Shown here piece after piece: positions 8,001-16,716 of a stretch of DNA of 64,000 nt. Location: positions 186,001 through 250,000 of the forward strand of contig NZ_BMRC01000007.1 of NCBI RefSeq assembly GCF_014648435.1, read 5' to 3'. Source of the DNA: Nonomuraea spiralis (GTDB taxonomy: Bacteria > Actinomycetota > Actinomycetes > Streptosporangiales > Streptosporangiaceae). The position numbers and the translations under genes are program-made. A model generated the notes under the pieces. That model ran no database searches and was not told where the DNA came from. It worked only from the letters and a program-made list of their open reading frames with translations. How positions within the stretch are numbered: the first letter of the stretch is position 1; each line of letters opens with the position of its first letter.

Positions 8001-10049
8001 ATGGGGGCTGACGACGGGCCCGGGGGCAGCGGGCTGGCGTTCGAGGTGCTGGATCCGGCGCCGGTCGGCGTGGCGGTGGCGCGCGGCCCCGATCACCTGC
8101 TGGTCTACACCAACGCCGTGTACCGGTCGCTGTTCGCCGACGAGCGTACCGGGATGCCGGTGAAGGAGGCGTTCGCGGAGTTCGTCCAGGTGCACTTTCG
8201 TGAGCAGTTCGACCGGGTCTACGCCACCGGCGAGCCGTTCGTCAGCACGGCCGAGCCGGAGTGCGTCGTCGGCGGGCAGGAGGGCCCCGGGGAGCGGTTC
8301 TTCACCTCCAGCCTGTCGCGGGTCGTCTTCGGGCCGGGCGACTACGGCGTGCTGGAGGTGGTGATCGAGGTGACCGACCAGGTCACCGCGGCGCGCCGGA
8401 TCGAGACCATCGCCGAGGAACGCCGCCGCATCCTGCGCCGCTACGAGAGCCTGATGCAGGTCAGCGCGCAGATCTTCTGGGTGACCACCCGCGACGGCTA
8501 CGTGCACGAGCCGAGCCCGAGCTGGGCGCGGATCACCGGGCAGCCGTGGGAGGAGTACCGCGGCCAGGGCTGGCTGCAGATGGTCCACCCCGAGGACCGG
8601 CCGGCGACGGTGAGGTCGTGGTCCCGGGCGGTCAGCAGGGCCACCGACACCTGGGACCACGTCTACCGGCTGCACACCGCCGACGGCTCCTACCGGCACT
8701 TCCAGCTTCGCGCCGTGCCCGTCTGCGAGAGCGGCCGGGTCTTGGAATGGGTGGGATCGTGCACCGACATCGAGGAGGAGTGGCAGGAGCAGCGGCGGCA
8801 ACGCCTGCTCGACAGCGCCGCCGCCACGGCGCAACTCTCCAGCCTGGAGGAGATGCTCGGCGCGCTGTCGGACGTCATCGTGCCCGAACTCGCCGACGGC
8901 TGCGGCGTCTACCTCATCACCGACCTCACCGGCGAGCGGCGCGGCGCCGCGCCGTTCATCGTCGAGCGGCTGGCCACCGCCGTTCGCCGCGGCCTGGCGC
9001 CCCTGGCGCCGTACAGCGAGGAGCAGCTCGACGAGGGCAACGCCTTCGTGATGGCCGTACGCCGGCGGCGGCCTCTGCTGCAGACGTTCCCCGCCGGGTC
9101 GCCGCCGCCCGACCTGGCACCGTCGGGCACACGTTCGTGGCTGGCGGCCAACGGCGCCAACAGCATGCTGATCCTGCCGGTCGTGGTGGACGGGGCGGTC
9201 CCGGCCGTGGTGGGGGTGGTGACGTGCGGGGATCGTCCCGCGATCAACAGGGCCGACATCACGCTGCTGGGCAACATGTTCGGCCACGCCCACGACGCCC
9301 TGAGCCGGGCCATCCGCTTCCAGCGCACCCAGCAGGTCGCGCTGGCCCTGCAGTACAGCCTGCTCGTCGAGCCGCCGCGCCTGCCCGGCCTGCGGATCGT
9401 GGCCCGCTACCGGGCCAGCCCGAGCGCGGCGGAGGTGGGCGGCGACTGGTACGACTCCTTCGTCCTGCCCGACGGCGTCCCCGTCATGGTCATCGGGGAC
9501 GTGTCCGGGCACGACCTGTCGGCGGCCGTCCTGATGAGCCAGTTGCGCAACATGTTGCGGGCGCTGGCGATGGACCGCCGCGAGCCGCCCGGCGAGATCC
9601 TGACCCGGCTCAACGTCGCGATGGAGTCGTTGTCCTCCGACGACGTCACGGCCACGTGCGTGTTCGGCCGCGTGGAGGAGTGGAACGGCGGCCACCGGCT
9701 GCGTTACGCGGTGGCCGGCCATCCGCCGCCCCTGCTGGTCACCGCCCAGGGCCACGGACGTTTCCTGGAGGGCGCCGTCAGCCCGCTGCTCGGCCTCCCG
9801 GACGACGAGACCCGCGCCTCCGAGGCCGTGCCGCTGCCGCCGGGCAGCACGCTGCTGCTCTACACCGACGGCCTGGTCGAACGGTCGGGCGAGCACCTCG
9901 ACCTCGGCCTCGGCCGCCTGCGCCGGGTCGCGGAGTCGCTGGCCGCCGAGCCGGTGGACACCTTCTGCGACCACCTGCTCAGCGCCCTCCCCTTCACGGG
10001 CCTGGACGACATCGCCATCATGGCCCTGCGCCTCCCGCCCGCCCCCTGA
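8001..10049 (+). CDS. PAS-PAS-GAF-SpoIIE (PP2C) serine phosphatase
   Basis: 682 residues, cytoplasmic. A first PAS domain (about 10-125) is followed by a short linker, a second PAS with PAC (about 145-260), a GAF domain (about 275-430) and a PP2C/SpoIIE phosphatase (about 445-680). Metal-site motifs are EVGGDWYD, GDVSGHD, YTDGLVE and DDIAIMAL. RsbU-like phosphatases dephosphorylate anti-sigma antagonists and so release stress sigma factors. Here two PAS and one GAF sensor would gate it. A Shine-Dalgarno GGGAGG lies just before ATG 8001. No anti-sigma partner lies beside it, so the partner must be encoded elsewhere. Confidence 0.92.
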   Translation: MGADDGPGGSGLAFEVLDPAPVGVAVARGPDHLLVYTNAVYRSLFADERTGMPVKEAFAEFVQVHFREQFDRVYATGEPFVSTAEPECVVGGQEGPGERFFTSSLSRVVFGPGDYGVLEVVIEVTDQVTAARRIETIAEERRRILRRYESLMQVSAQIFWVTTRDGYVHEPSPSWARITGQPWEEYRGQGWLQMVHPEDRPATVRSWSRAVSRATDTWDHVYRLHTADGSYRHFQLRAVPVCESGRVLEWVGSCTDIEEEWQEQRRQRLLDSAAATAQLSSLEEMLGALSDVIVPELADGCGVYLITDLTGERRGAAPFIVERLATAVRRGLAPLAPYSEEQLDEGNAFVMAVRRRRPLLQTFPAGSPPPDLAPSGTRSWLAANGANSMLILPVVVDGAVPAVVGVVTCGDRPAINRADITLLGNMFGHAHDALSRAIRFQRTQQVALALQYSLLVEPPRLPGLRIVARYRASPSAAEVGGDWYDSFVLPDGVPVMVIGDVSGHDLSAAVLMSQLRNMLRALAMDRREPPGEILTRLNVAMESLSSDDVTATCVFGRVEEWNGGHRLRYAVAGHPPPLLVTAQGHGRFLEGAVSPLLGLPDDETRASEAVPLPPGSTLLLYTDGLVERSGEHLDLGLGRLRRVAESLAAEPVDTFCDHLLSALPFTGLDDIAIMALRLPPAP

Positions 10050-10071
10050 ACCCGTCCCGCCGGGCACGTAC

Positions 10072-12747
10072 TCAGCCGGTGGGCAGCCCGCTCGTGACGA
10101 CGCACAGGTGGCGCAGCGCGTCGTGGGCCCGGTACGCCCGCCCGGAGTCCCCGGCCAGCAGCGCGGCGGCGGTCTCGCGGCCCATGGCCTGGATCGCCGG
10201 TTCGCGCACCGCCATGGCGTACCCGGCGCTCCTGGCCATGCCGGCGAAGACGCCGGACTGGTCGAAGGTGTCGGCGAACCCGAGCCCGGACACGACCGCC
10301 CCGGCCGCCGAGCAGGCGCGTACGGCCGGCAACGGCCCTCGCGGAGCCGCCTGGAGCTCGCGCTCCACGACCGCCCGGTCGACCGGCACCGACCCGCCGT
10401 CACTGGAGGCGAGCGCGGAGACGGACAGGTAGCCGAACAGGAGCATCCCGAGGACGGTGGGGACCAGCGAGAGCAGGGCACTCAAGGGCCGGCCGACCGC
10501 GCCGTCCCACGGCCGCGCCCCCCACGGGCGGGAACCGGCCCCCGACAGCGCCTGCGCGCCGCCGCGCAGGGCGCTGCCCAGCCAGGCGGCGGCGGTGCCC
10601 GCGACGATCAGCACGGCGAACCCGACCGTGAAGATCGGCCCGCTGCGCGACAGGTCGAGGAATTCCGGCAGACGGGACAGGCAGGACCACATCCCCTCGG
10701 CCCCGCACGCCGCCGCCGACAGATGCGCGAAGACCAGCGGCACGATGCCGAAGACGGCCAGCAACATGAGCACCCCCGCGCCCGCCAGGGCCGGCGCGGT
10801 GCCGCCGCGCCCTCCGGCGACCAGGCCGAAGCAGAACGCCCCGGCCAGCGCCACGACCATCCCCACGACGAGGAGCGGGGCGAAGACACCGGCCAGGGTC
10901 CCCGCCGGGACGGCCCCGGTGAGCGGCACGTCGCCGAAGGTCGAGCGCAGCCGGCCGTAGAAGGGGATCATCACCCCGGCGTACGCCAGGACGATCGCCA
11001 GCGCGGTGACGTTGACGGCCGGCAGCGGCAGGCGCGGTGCCGCCAGACGGCTCGGCGGCGCGTCGCGCCAGACGGCCGCGTGGGGCCTGGGCGGCAGGGC
11101 GCGGCGGACCGCCCAGCCGGCCGGCGCGGCGGCGCAGGCCAGCAGCACGCAGAGCTGCAACGTCGGATTGAACGCGGTGCTGAACAGGCCGAACCAGAGC
11201 AGCCCCCAGTTGGTCGCGCTGCCGGTCATCCACGCGATGATGTCGAACCACAGGCTCAGCCACGCCCCGAAGATCAACGCCGACAACGCCGCCCCGGCCA
11301 GCGCCGCCGTACGGACCCGCCGGGCGAGCGGCAGCCACACGGACGCGCACAACAACGCCCACCTGAGCATGAGCTGGAACAGCACGGTGAGCAGCACGGC
11401 CAGCGCGGCGGCGATCACGGGGTTCGCGGCGAGGACCGTGGCCCACGAGCCGTCGGCGGTCACCAGCGGCGGCGCGACGAGCTGTCCGGTCACCACCCCC
11501 GCCGACAGTGCCGACGCGGCGAGCAGCGTGGACGGCGGGCGGGTGTGGGTGGCCTGCGCGAGCAGCCCGGCCCGCCACACGGTGCCCGCGACCGCCCCGG
11601 TGGCCAGCGCCCCGAACAGCACCCCCACGGCCAGGCGCTCCGGGGTGAACAGGGTGGCCATGGTGTCCGGGAGGAGCATCGTCACGAGGTTGACGCACGG
11701 TGAGTAGCCGAGCCCGAGCAGCATGCCGGCGGCCGCCGACTCCACCACGCCGATCCGGAAGAGCCGGGGCGCGCCGCGCAGGACGCCCGCCCGCTCCTCC
11801 TCGCCCGGATGGAACGACAACGGCCCCCGGCGCCACCGGCGCCGCCCGCCCTGCGGACGCCGGGGACGCAGCGCGTCCAGGAGCGCACGCTCGCCGTCCG
11901 GCGTGGAGCCGGAGCGCAGGTCGGCGTAGTACTCCCTGGTCCTGAGCACCGAGGTACGGGCGAGCCACAGGAGAGCCAGCACGACAGCCAGCCGCCACGG
12001 CAGCAGGGGCAGCAGAGCAGGCGTGACGGCCGAGACCAGCAGCAGCGGCAGGGCGACGACCAGCAGGTACGACCACCAGATCGCGAACGCGAACGTGGTC
12101 AGGCCGACGTCCTTGTTGCGCAGATGGGCCAGCTCATGGGCGAGTACGGCGTCGAGCGGCCCCGGATCGGTGTCGGCCCCGCGCAGCAGCCCGAGGTCGA
12201 GGATGATCCGGAACCGGGGACGGCGGCCGAACACGCGCCCGCCCGCGCTCGCCCGCAGCGTCGCGACGTACACCTCGGTCCCCGGGGCGAGGGCCCGTAC
12301 GGTGTCCTCGACGCGCCGCACCACGGCGGCCATGCCCTCGTCCACCGCGAGCTGGGCCAGCGGGCGCGGACGGGACAGCATGACCAGGCGCGGGTGGAGC
12401 AGGTGGATGACGACGGCCACGGCGAGCAGCACGACCACCATGCCGACCAGCGCGATCCCGGTCCGCACCGACCCGCTCCGGACGCAGCCGACGTAGGAGG
12501 TCACGAGCTCGCGGTCGGGCACCCGTCCCGCGCCGGACCGCGCGGCCAGGGCGCAGGCGCCGGAGACGGTGTCCGGCCTGCCGGTGACGTACGGGTCGAG
12601 CAGCGTCAGGTACAGGTGGATCGAGCTGGTGACCGCGACCACGATCAGCAGCAGGAATCGGGCCGTGGTCGCCGCCGGCAGGGCGAACGGGTCCAGCCTG
12701 GGCGGGGGCGGGGCCGCGTACTGGAACGGTCCGGCGGGGGCGCGCAC
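10072..12747 (-). CDS. M48-family integral membrane metalloprotease
   Basis: 891 residues starting at GTG 12747. Zinc motif HELAH lies at 204-208 and the third ligand Glu in REYYAD at 272. Two membrane helices precede the catalytic core and roughly ten follow, so most of the chain is membrane, far longer than HtpX (about 290 residues). M48 proteases remove misfolded membrane proteins or process substrates at the membrane. The start is separated by one base from the stop of the small upstream gene, so the two are almost certainly one operon. Gly/Pro-rich N-terminus has no signal cleavage site. Confidence 0.88.
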   Translation of the reverse strand: MRAPAGPFQYAAPPPPRLDPFALPAATTARFLLLIVVAVTSSIHLYLTLLDPYVTGRPDTVSGACALAARSGAGRVPDRELVTSYVGCVRSGSVRTGIALVGMVVVLLAVAVVIHLLHPRLVMLSRPRPLAQLAVDEGMAAVVRRVEDTVRALAPGTEVYVATLRASAGGRVFGRRPRFRIILDLGLLRGADTDPGPLDAVLAHELAHLRNKDVGLTTFAFAIWWSYLLVVALPLLLVSAVTPALLPLLPWRLAVVLALLWLARTSVLRTREYYADLRSGSTPDGERALLDALRPRRPQGGRRRWRRGPLSFHPGEEERAGVLRGAPRLFRIGVVESAAAGMLLGLGYSPCVNLVTMLLPDTMATLFTPERLAVGVLFGALATGAVAGTVWRAGLLAQATHTRPPSTLLAASALSAGVVTGQLVAPPLVTADGSWATVLAANPVIAAALAVLLTVLFQLMLRWALLCASVWLPLARRVRTAALAGAALSALIFGAWLSLWFDIIAWMTGSATNWGLLWFGLFSTAFNPTLQLCVLLACAAAPAGWAVRRALPPRPHAAVWRDAPPSRLAAPRLPLPAVNVTALAIVLAYAGVMIPFYGRLRSTFGDVPLTGAVPAGTLAGVFAPLLVVGMVVALAGAFCFGLVAGGRGGTAPALAGAGVLMLLAVFGIVPLVFAHLSAAACGAEGMWSCLSRLPEFLDLSRSGPIFTVGFAVLIVAGTAAAWLGSALRGGAQALSGAGSRPWGARPWDGAVGRPLSALLSLVPTVLGMLLFGYLSVSALASSDGGSVPVDRAVVERELQAAPRGPLPAVRACSAAGAVVSGLGFADTFDQSGVFAGMARSAGYAMAVREPAIQAMGRETAAALLAGDSGRAYRAHDALRHLCVVTSGLPTG

Positions 12748-12748
12748 G

Positions 12749-13288
12749 TCAGGGCCGGGGGTCGATGAGGGCCGCGGCGAGCAGGGTGCTCACCCGCTGG
12801 GCGGCCTCCTCGGGCAGGCCCGCCGCGCGGACGATGTCGGCCGCCTGGCGGCCGATGGCCGCGGCGTCGACCGCGCTGACCCTGGGCAGCGGCGTGCGTT
12901 CGGCCTGCGGGGCGACGGAGGAGGTCAGCGCCCTGCGGCGGCGCCGGTCCCGCCATCCGGCACGCAGCCGGTCGACCCGTTCGGTGGCCATGCCGGTCAG
13001 CACCTCGCAGGCCACGCCGTTGAGCAGGGTCAGGACCACGCCGAGGACGAGCTGCATCCCCTCGCCCGTGGCGAAGCCGGTGGGCTGGTCGCGTTCGCGG
13101 CCCCGGAGGGTGGCGCGGACCGCGCGCCGCCGGGCGGCCGGGTCGCCGAAGAAGTCGGCGCAGGCCAGCGGCAGGAATCGCACGTCCTCGGGGGCCACGT
13201 CGAGCAGGATCGTCCGGGCGGCCTCTTCGATGGTCGGCGCCGTGCCGAGAGGGCCGTCGGAGGGTGCTGGGGAGGCTGTTTCGGGCAT
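12749..13288 (-). CDS. Uncharacterised 179-aa partner of the M48 protease
   Basis: I recognise no family. It starts MPETASPAPSDG and contains one hydrophobic helix-like stretch, MQLVLGVVLTLLNGVACEVL (about 87-106), flanked by Arg-rich segments. The N-terminal part is acidic and the C-terminal part helical (AADIVRAAGLPEEAAQRV). Its stop is one base from the protease GTG, so it is translationally linked. It may be an adaptor or regulator of the protease. GAGGAG lies two bases before ATG 13288, a tight but plausible ribosome site. Confidence 0.7.
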   Translation of the reverse strand: MPETASPAPSDGPLGTAPTIEEAARTILLDVAPEDVRFLPLACADFFGDPAARRRAVRATLRGRERDQPTGFATGEGMQLVLGVVLTLLNGVACEVLTGMATERVDRLRAGWRDRRRRRALTSSVAPQAERTPLPRVSAVDAAAIGRQAADIVRAAGLPEEAAQRVSTLLAAALIDPRP

Positions 13289-13465
13289 GGCTCCTCGCCT
13301 GACCTGAGCTGGATCCCCGAAACATCCCTATGAGAGCACATCTGCCGGTCCGTCGTCACGTGACTGCGGAATGCGAGCGACCTCTTTCGCGGCGGCCCTT
13401 CGGGAGGTTTTGCGCTGGGAGTGAAGGAGGGAGCCCGGCAGGGGCGGGTGGGCCAGGATGAGGGG

Positions 13466-14422
13466 ATGCGGACACTTGTTCTGGGTGGCACGAAGTTCTT
13501 GTCCAGGGAGATCGCGCGTCAGGCCCGCGACCGCGGGCACGAGGTGGTGTGCGCGGCGCGCGGGCTCGCCGGGGACCCGCCGCCCGATGTCGAGTTCGTC
13601 CGGGTCGACCGGAGCGAGGACGGCGGCCTCGCGCCGCTGGAAGGATCGTTCGACCTGGTCGTCGACGTCGCCAGGCATCCGAGCGTGGTCCGGCGGGCGG
13701 TCGAGGAGCTGGCGGGGCGCGTGGGCCACTGGGCGTTCGTCTCCACGTGCAGCGTCTACGCCGACTTCGGCGAGGTCAACCAGAAGCTGCACGACCCGCT
13801 GCCGGCCGATGCCGACGAGAACGACCCGGAGAACTACGGGCCGGCCAAGGTGGCCTGCGAGCAGATCGTCGGCGACGGTGCGCTGCTGGTGCGGGCCGGG
13901 CTGATCGTCGGCCCCGAGGACCAGTCCGACCGGTTCACCTACTGGGTCGAGCGGCTGGCGCGCGGCGGGCCCGTGCTGGTTCCCGGCTCGCCCGCCGACT
14001 CCGTCCAGCTCGTCGACGTACGCGATCTGGCCGCCTGGACGCTCGACGCGGGACAGGCCGGGCTGGCCGGGCCGTACGACGCGATCTCCATGCCCTTCGG
14101 CAGGGGCGAGCTGCTGGCGGGCATCGCCGAGGGCCTGGGGGTGGAGCCGGAGCTGGTCTGGGCCGATCAGGAGTTCCTGACCGAGCACAAGGTCGAGCCG
14201 TGGATGGGGCCGCGTTCGCTGCCGATGTGGTTGCCGCTGCCGGAATATGCCGGATTCCTGGTCCGGGACACCTCCGCCACGCTGGCCGCCGGCCTGCGCG
14301 TCCGCCCGGTCGCCGAGACCGCCCGCGACACGCTCACCTGGCTGCGCGACTCCGGCCACACGGTGAGCCGGTCCGGCCTCACGCCGGACGAGGAGGCCGA
14401 GCTGCTCCGCCTGCTCGCCTGA
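13466..14422 (+). CDS. NAD-dependent epimerase/dehydratase-like protein
   Basis: 318 residues. The start MRTLVLGGTKFLSREIARQA has an extended-SDR Rossmann motif, but GGTKFL replaces the usual GxxGxxG, as in the mRNA-binding/reductase-like branch of extended SDRs. The catalytic region has STCSVYAD, and YGPAK supplies the YxxxK pair. I chose ATG 13466, preceded by a purine-rich GGATGAGGGG, because homology begins there; an earlier in-frame start adds 15 residues without similarity. Substrate unknown. It closely parallels the second such gene at 52615. Confidence 0.85.
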   Translation: MRTLVLGGTKFLSREIARQARDRGHEVVCAARGLAGDPPPDVEFVRVDRSEDGGLAPLEGSFDLVVDVARHPSVVRRAVEELAGRVGHWAFVSTCSVYADFGEVNQKLHDPLPADADENDPENYGPAKVACEQIVGDGALLVRAGLIVGPEDQSDRFTYWVERLARGGPVLVPGSPADSVQLVDVRDLAAWTLDAGQAGLAGPYDAISMPFGRGELLAGIAEGLGVEPELVWADQEFLTEHKVEPWMGPRSLPMWLPLPEYAGFLVRDTSATLAAGLRVRPVAETARDTLTWLRDSGHTVSRSGLTPDEEAELLRLLA

Positions 14423-14472
14423 TCCCCGCCCGAGCCCCGGGGCCGTTGCCCGGGGACTGTTAGGGTGTGAAC

Positions 14473-14505
14473 GTGCCTAAAACGGACAAGGTGCGCCGTC
14501 GCTGA
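14473..14505 (+). CDS. Leader peptide MPKTDKVRRR of the MFS efflux gene
   Basis: GTG CCT AAA ... CGC CGT CGC TGA encodes ten residues ending in three Arg codons and a stop. TAGGGT (14461-14466) ends six bases before GTG 14473, a leaderless arrangement; GTG 14467 in the same frame is an alternative start. The last codons form the 5' arm of an 11-bp hairpin, so a ribosome on this ORF would melt it. It lies between the epimerase stop and the MFS gene. Confidence 0.6.
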   Translation: MPKTDKVRRR

Positions 14506-14576
14506 GAGCGGCGGCGCAAACCCCCGGTTCTCGCTGCCGCTCCTGACCTCTGGCCAGGAGCGCCGTCGTGGCGCTC
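14493..14576 (+). promoter_or_regulatory. Attenuator-like alternative hairpins upstream of the MFS gene
   Basis: Hairpin 1 pairs 14493-14503 with 14507-14517 (11 bp, one GU, loop GAG). Hairpin 2 pairs CTCCTG 14540-14545 with CAGGAG 14555-14560. Hairpin 3 pairs GAGCGCC 14558-14564 with GGCGCTC 14570-14576. The nonamer GCGCCGTCG occurs at 14493-14501 and again at 14560-14568, so the 3' arm 14507-14517 can pair with either. Pairing with the second copy destroys hairpin 3. This is the 1-2/2-3 logic of ribosome-mediated attenuation. Hairpin 3 is followed by only a few T residues. Confidence 0.6.
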
Positions 14577-14603
14577 GGAATCCTCTTGTCCCGGAGCGCA
14601 CCC

Positions 14604-15995
14604 TTGTTCGTCCTGTCCACCCGTCAACGACGGCGGGTGCTCGCCGCCGAGCTCGTCTCCACCGCGGTGTTCCCGCTCGCCATCACCGGCGCGACGGCGG
14701 TCGTCCCGGAGGTGACCGCCCGGCTTCCCGGCCCGGACGCCTTCGGGCCGTGGGTCGTCCTCGCCTACAACGGGCTCTTCGCCGCCGCCCTCCTGCTGGC
14801 GGGCGCGACCGCTGACCGCACCGCCCGTACCGGGTTCTTCGCCGTGGGCAACGGCCTGGTCGCGGTCACCGGCGTGTTGTCCGCGTTCGCTCCTGACCTG
14901 CCGTCCCTGGTGGCGCTGCGGGTGCTCGCGGGCGTCGGCGCGGCCATGTGCGCCGCCGGCGGGTCGTCGATGATCCTCGCCGTCTACCCGCCGGAGGAAC
15001 GGCGCCGCGTGTACGGCTACTCCGGCGCCGTACTGGGCGGCAGCCTGGCGCTGGGACCGGTCGTCGCCCAGGCTCTCATGGCCGTCGGAGGCTGGCCCCT
15101 GGTCTTCCTCGCGCCCGCGGCCGTCGCCGCCCTCGCGGCCCTGGCCACGTCCGGACTGCCGGGCCTGCGTGCCCCCGGGACGCCCGGCCGCTTCGACCTG
15201 GCCGGCGCCGTCCTGTTCGGGGTGACCGTGGCCGCCGCGGTGACCGCGCTCGGGCTGGGCCTCGGGGGCGGCGTCCCGTGGTGGGGGCCGGGCGGGCTGA
15301 TCGCCGTGGCGGTCGCCGGCGCTGTCCTGCTGGTCCGCGTGGAACGGCGCGCCGCCGAGCCCGCCATCCCCGTGGATCTGCTGCGGATCCCTGCCTACCG
15401 GGCCTACGGGCTGGCCACGGGCGCCTTCATGGGGATGCTCGTGGTGGGGCTGACCGTGCTTCCGCAGCTCGGGGCCGTCCAGGGCATGGGTCCCGGCACG
15501 GCGGCGGTCATGCTCAGCCTGCTGACCGTGCCGTCCACGGTCCTGCCGCTGGTCGCCGCGCGGCTCGCGCGCCGGCTGGCGCGGGCGCAGGTGACCGTCG
15601 CCCTGTTCGCCTGCGCCGCCACCGCCGTCGTCCTGCAGCTCACCGAGCGGCCCGCCGCCCTGCTCGGGGCGGCCGCGGTCGTCGGTCTGTGCCTCGGCCT
15701 GACCGAAGGCGTCCCCGACGGGCAGGCTCTCGCGTACGTGCCCGCCCGGCGCGGCGGGGCGGGCGCGGCGCTGTTCAGCACGACGCGGATGAGCCTGGAG
15801 ACGCTGGTCCTGGCCGCCGCCACCGGGGTGATGGCGGCCCTCGGACCCGCCGCGGGGCTGGCGGTCGCCGGGGCGACGTGCCTCGTCGCGGGCGTCGTCG
15901 TCCGTCGCGCCGTGCCCGGCGGCCGTCGTGACCGGGGCCGCCCGGTCAGGCGGCGGACTCCTGGTGGTAGACCGCGTGCCACACCTCGTTCCTGA
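14604..15995 (+). CDS. MFS multidrug efflux transporter (DHA2-like)
   Basis: 463 residues with about 14 predicted membrane helices. MFS signature A-like LLAGATADRTAR follows helix 2, and the helix-5 type motif LGGSLALGPVVAQ is present. I chose TTG 14604 because GGAG at 14593-14596 is seven bases upstream. The GTG at 14568 lies inside hairpin 3 and has no ribosome site. The leader peptide and alternative hairpins upstream suggest induction by translation-inhibiting compounds. The Arg/Pro-rich tail overlaps the end of the opposite-strand ATPase gene by 50 bases. Proton-driven export of drugs is the family role; the substrate is not deducible. Confidence 0.87.
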   Translation: MFVLSTRQRRRVLAAELVSTAVFPLAITGATAVVPEVTARLPGPDAFGPWVVLAYNGLFAAALLLAGATADRTARTGFFAVGNGLVAVTGVLSAFAPDLPSLVALRVLAGVGAAMCAAGGSSMILAVYPPEERRRVYGYSGAVLGGSLALGPVVAQALMAVGGWPLVFLAPAAVAALAALATSGLPGLRAPGTPGRFDLAGAVLFGVTVAAAVTALGLGLGGGVPWWGPGGLIAVAVAGAVLLVRVERRAAEPAIPVDLLRIPAYRAYGLATGAFMGMLVVGLTVLPQLGAVQGMGPGTAAVMLSLLTVPSTVLPLVAARLARRLARAQVTVALFACAATAVVLQLTERPAALLGAAAVVGLCLGLTEGVPDGQALAYVPARRGGAGAALFSTTRMSLETLVLAAATGVMAALGPAAGLAVAGATCLVAGVVVRRAVPGGRRDRGRPVRRRTPGGRPRATPRS

Positions 15996-16716
15996 TACGG
16001 GCGAACTCCGGCGACAGCCGGATCTCCTCCGTACGCGGGTAGGGCAGGTCCACCTCGACGACGCGGTGGATCCGCCCCGGCCGGGCGGCCATGACGACGA
16101 CCTTGTTGGCGAGGTAGACCGCCTCGTCCACGTCGTGGGTGATGAACATGACCGTGCGCCGTTCCCTGCTCCAGGTGTCGAGGAGCTGGTCCTGCAACTG
16201 CACCCGGGTGAGCGCGTCGAGCGCGCCGAACGGCTCGTCCATGAGCAGCACCTGCGGGCCCACCGCGTACGCGCGGGCGATCGCGCAGCGCTGCTTCATC
16301 CCGCCCGACAACATCTTGGGCAGGGCGTCGGCGAAGTCCGTCAGGCCCACCAGGTCGATGGCGTGCTGGGCCCGCCGCCGGCGTTCGTCGGCGGGCAGGC
16401 CGGCCAGCTTGAGGCCGAACTCGACGTTCTTGCGCACGGTCAGCCACGGGAAGAGCGCGTACTGCTGGAAGATCACGCCGCGTTCCGGGCCGGGCCCGGT
16501 CACCGGGACGCCGTCGAGCAGGATGCGCCCGCCGCCCGGCTCGGTCAGGCCCGCGGCCATGCTCATCAGCGTGCTCTTGCCGCAGCCCGACGGGCCGACG
16601 ACCGTGACGAACTCGCGGTCGGCGATGTCCAGGTCGACCCGGTCGAGGGCGACGAACTCGGTGTCCTTGAGCGGGAACGTCTTGGAGACGGCCTCGAAGG
16701 AGATCTTGGGGGTCAT
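15946..16716 (-). CDS. ABC importer ATPase, SsuB/TauB/NrtD type
   Basis: 256 residues. Walker A is GPSGCGKST, the Q-loop is in IFQQYALFPW, the signature reads LSGGMKQR, Walker B is VLLMDEPFGALDA and the switch His is in FITHDVDEA. This is the ATPase of the nitrate/sulfonate/taurine importer family. ATG 16716 overlaps the permease stop (ATGA), so the two are translated together. It is the last gene of a five-gene minus-strand unit running sulfatase, binding protein, ROK, permease, ATPase. The context suggests a sulfated or sulfonated small molecule as substrate. Confidence 0.9.
   Translation of the reverse strand: MTPKISFEAVSKTFPLKDTEFVALDRVDLDIADREFVTVVGPSGCGKSTLMSMAAGLTEPGGGRILLDGVPVTGPGPERGVIFQQYALFPWLTVRKNVEFGLKLAGLPADERRRRAQHAIDLVGLTDFADALPKMLSGGMKQRCAIARAYAVGPQVLLMDEPFGALDALTRVQLQDQLLDTWSRERRTVMFITHDVDEAVYLANKVVVMAARPGRIHRVVEVDLPYPRTEEIRLSPEFARIRNEVWHAVYHQESAA

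Noticed and set aside
7350..10481. 1043-codon minus-strand open frame across the phosphatase gene
   Set aside because: Antisense shadow with no domain; it spans several true gene ends.
14461..14580. Guanidine-III (ykkC-III) riboswitch, because GGTGCGCCG and GGCGCAAA recall that RNA
   Set aside because: The arms form one simple 11-bp hairpin and the required pseudoknot partner is not seen. The leader-peptide reading explains the repeats better.
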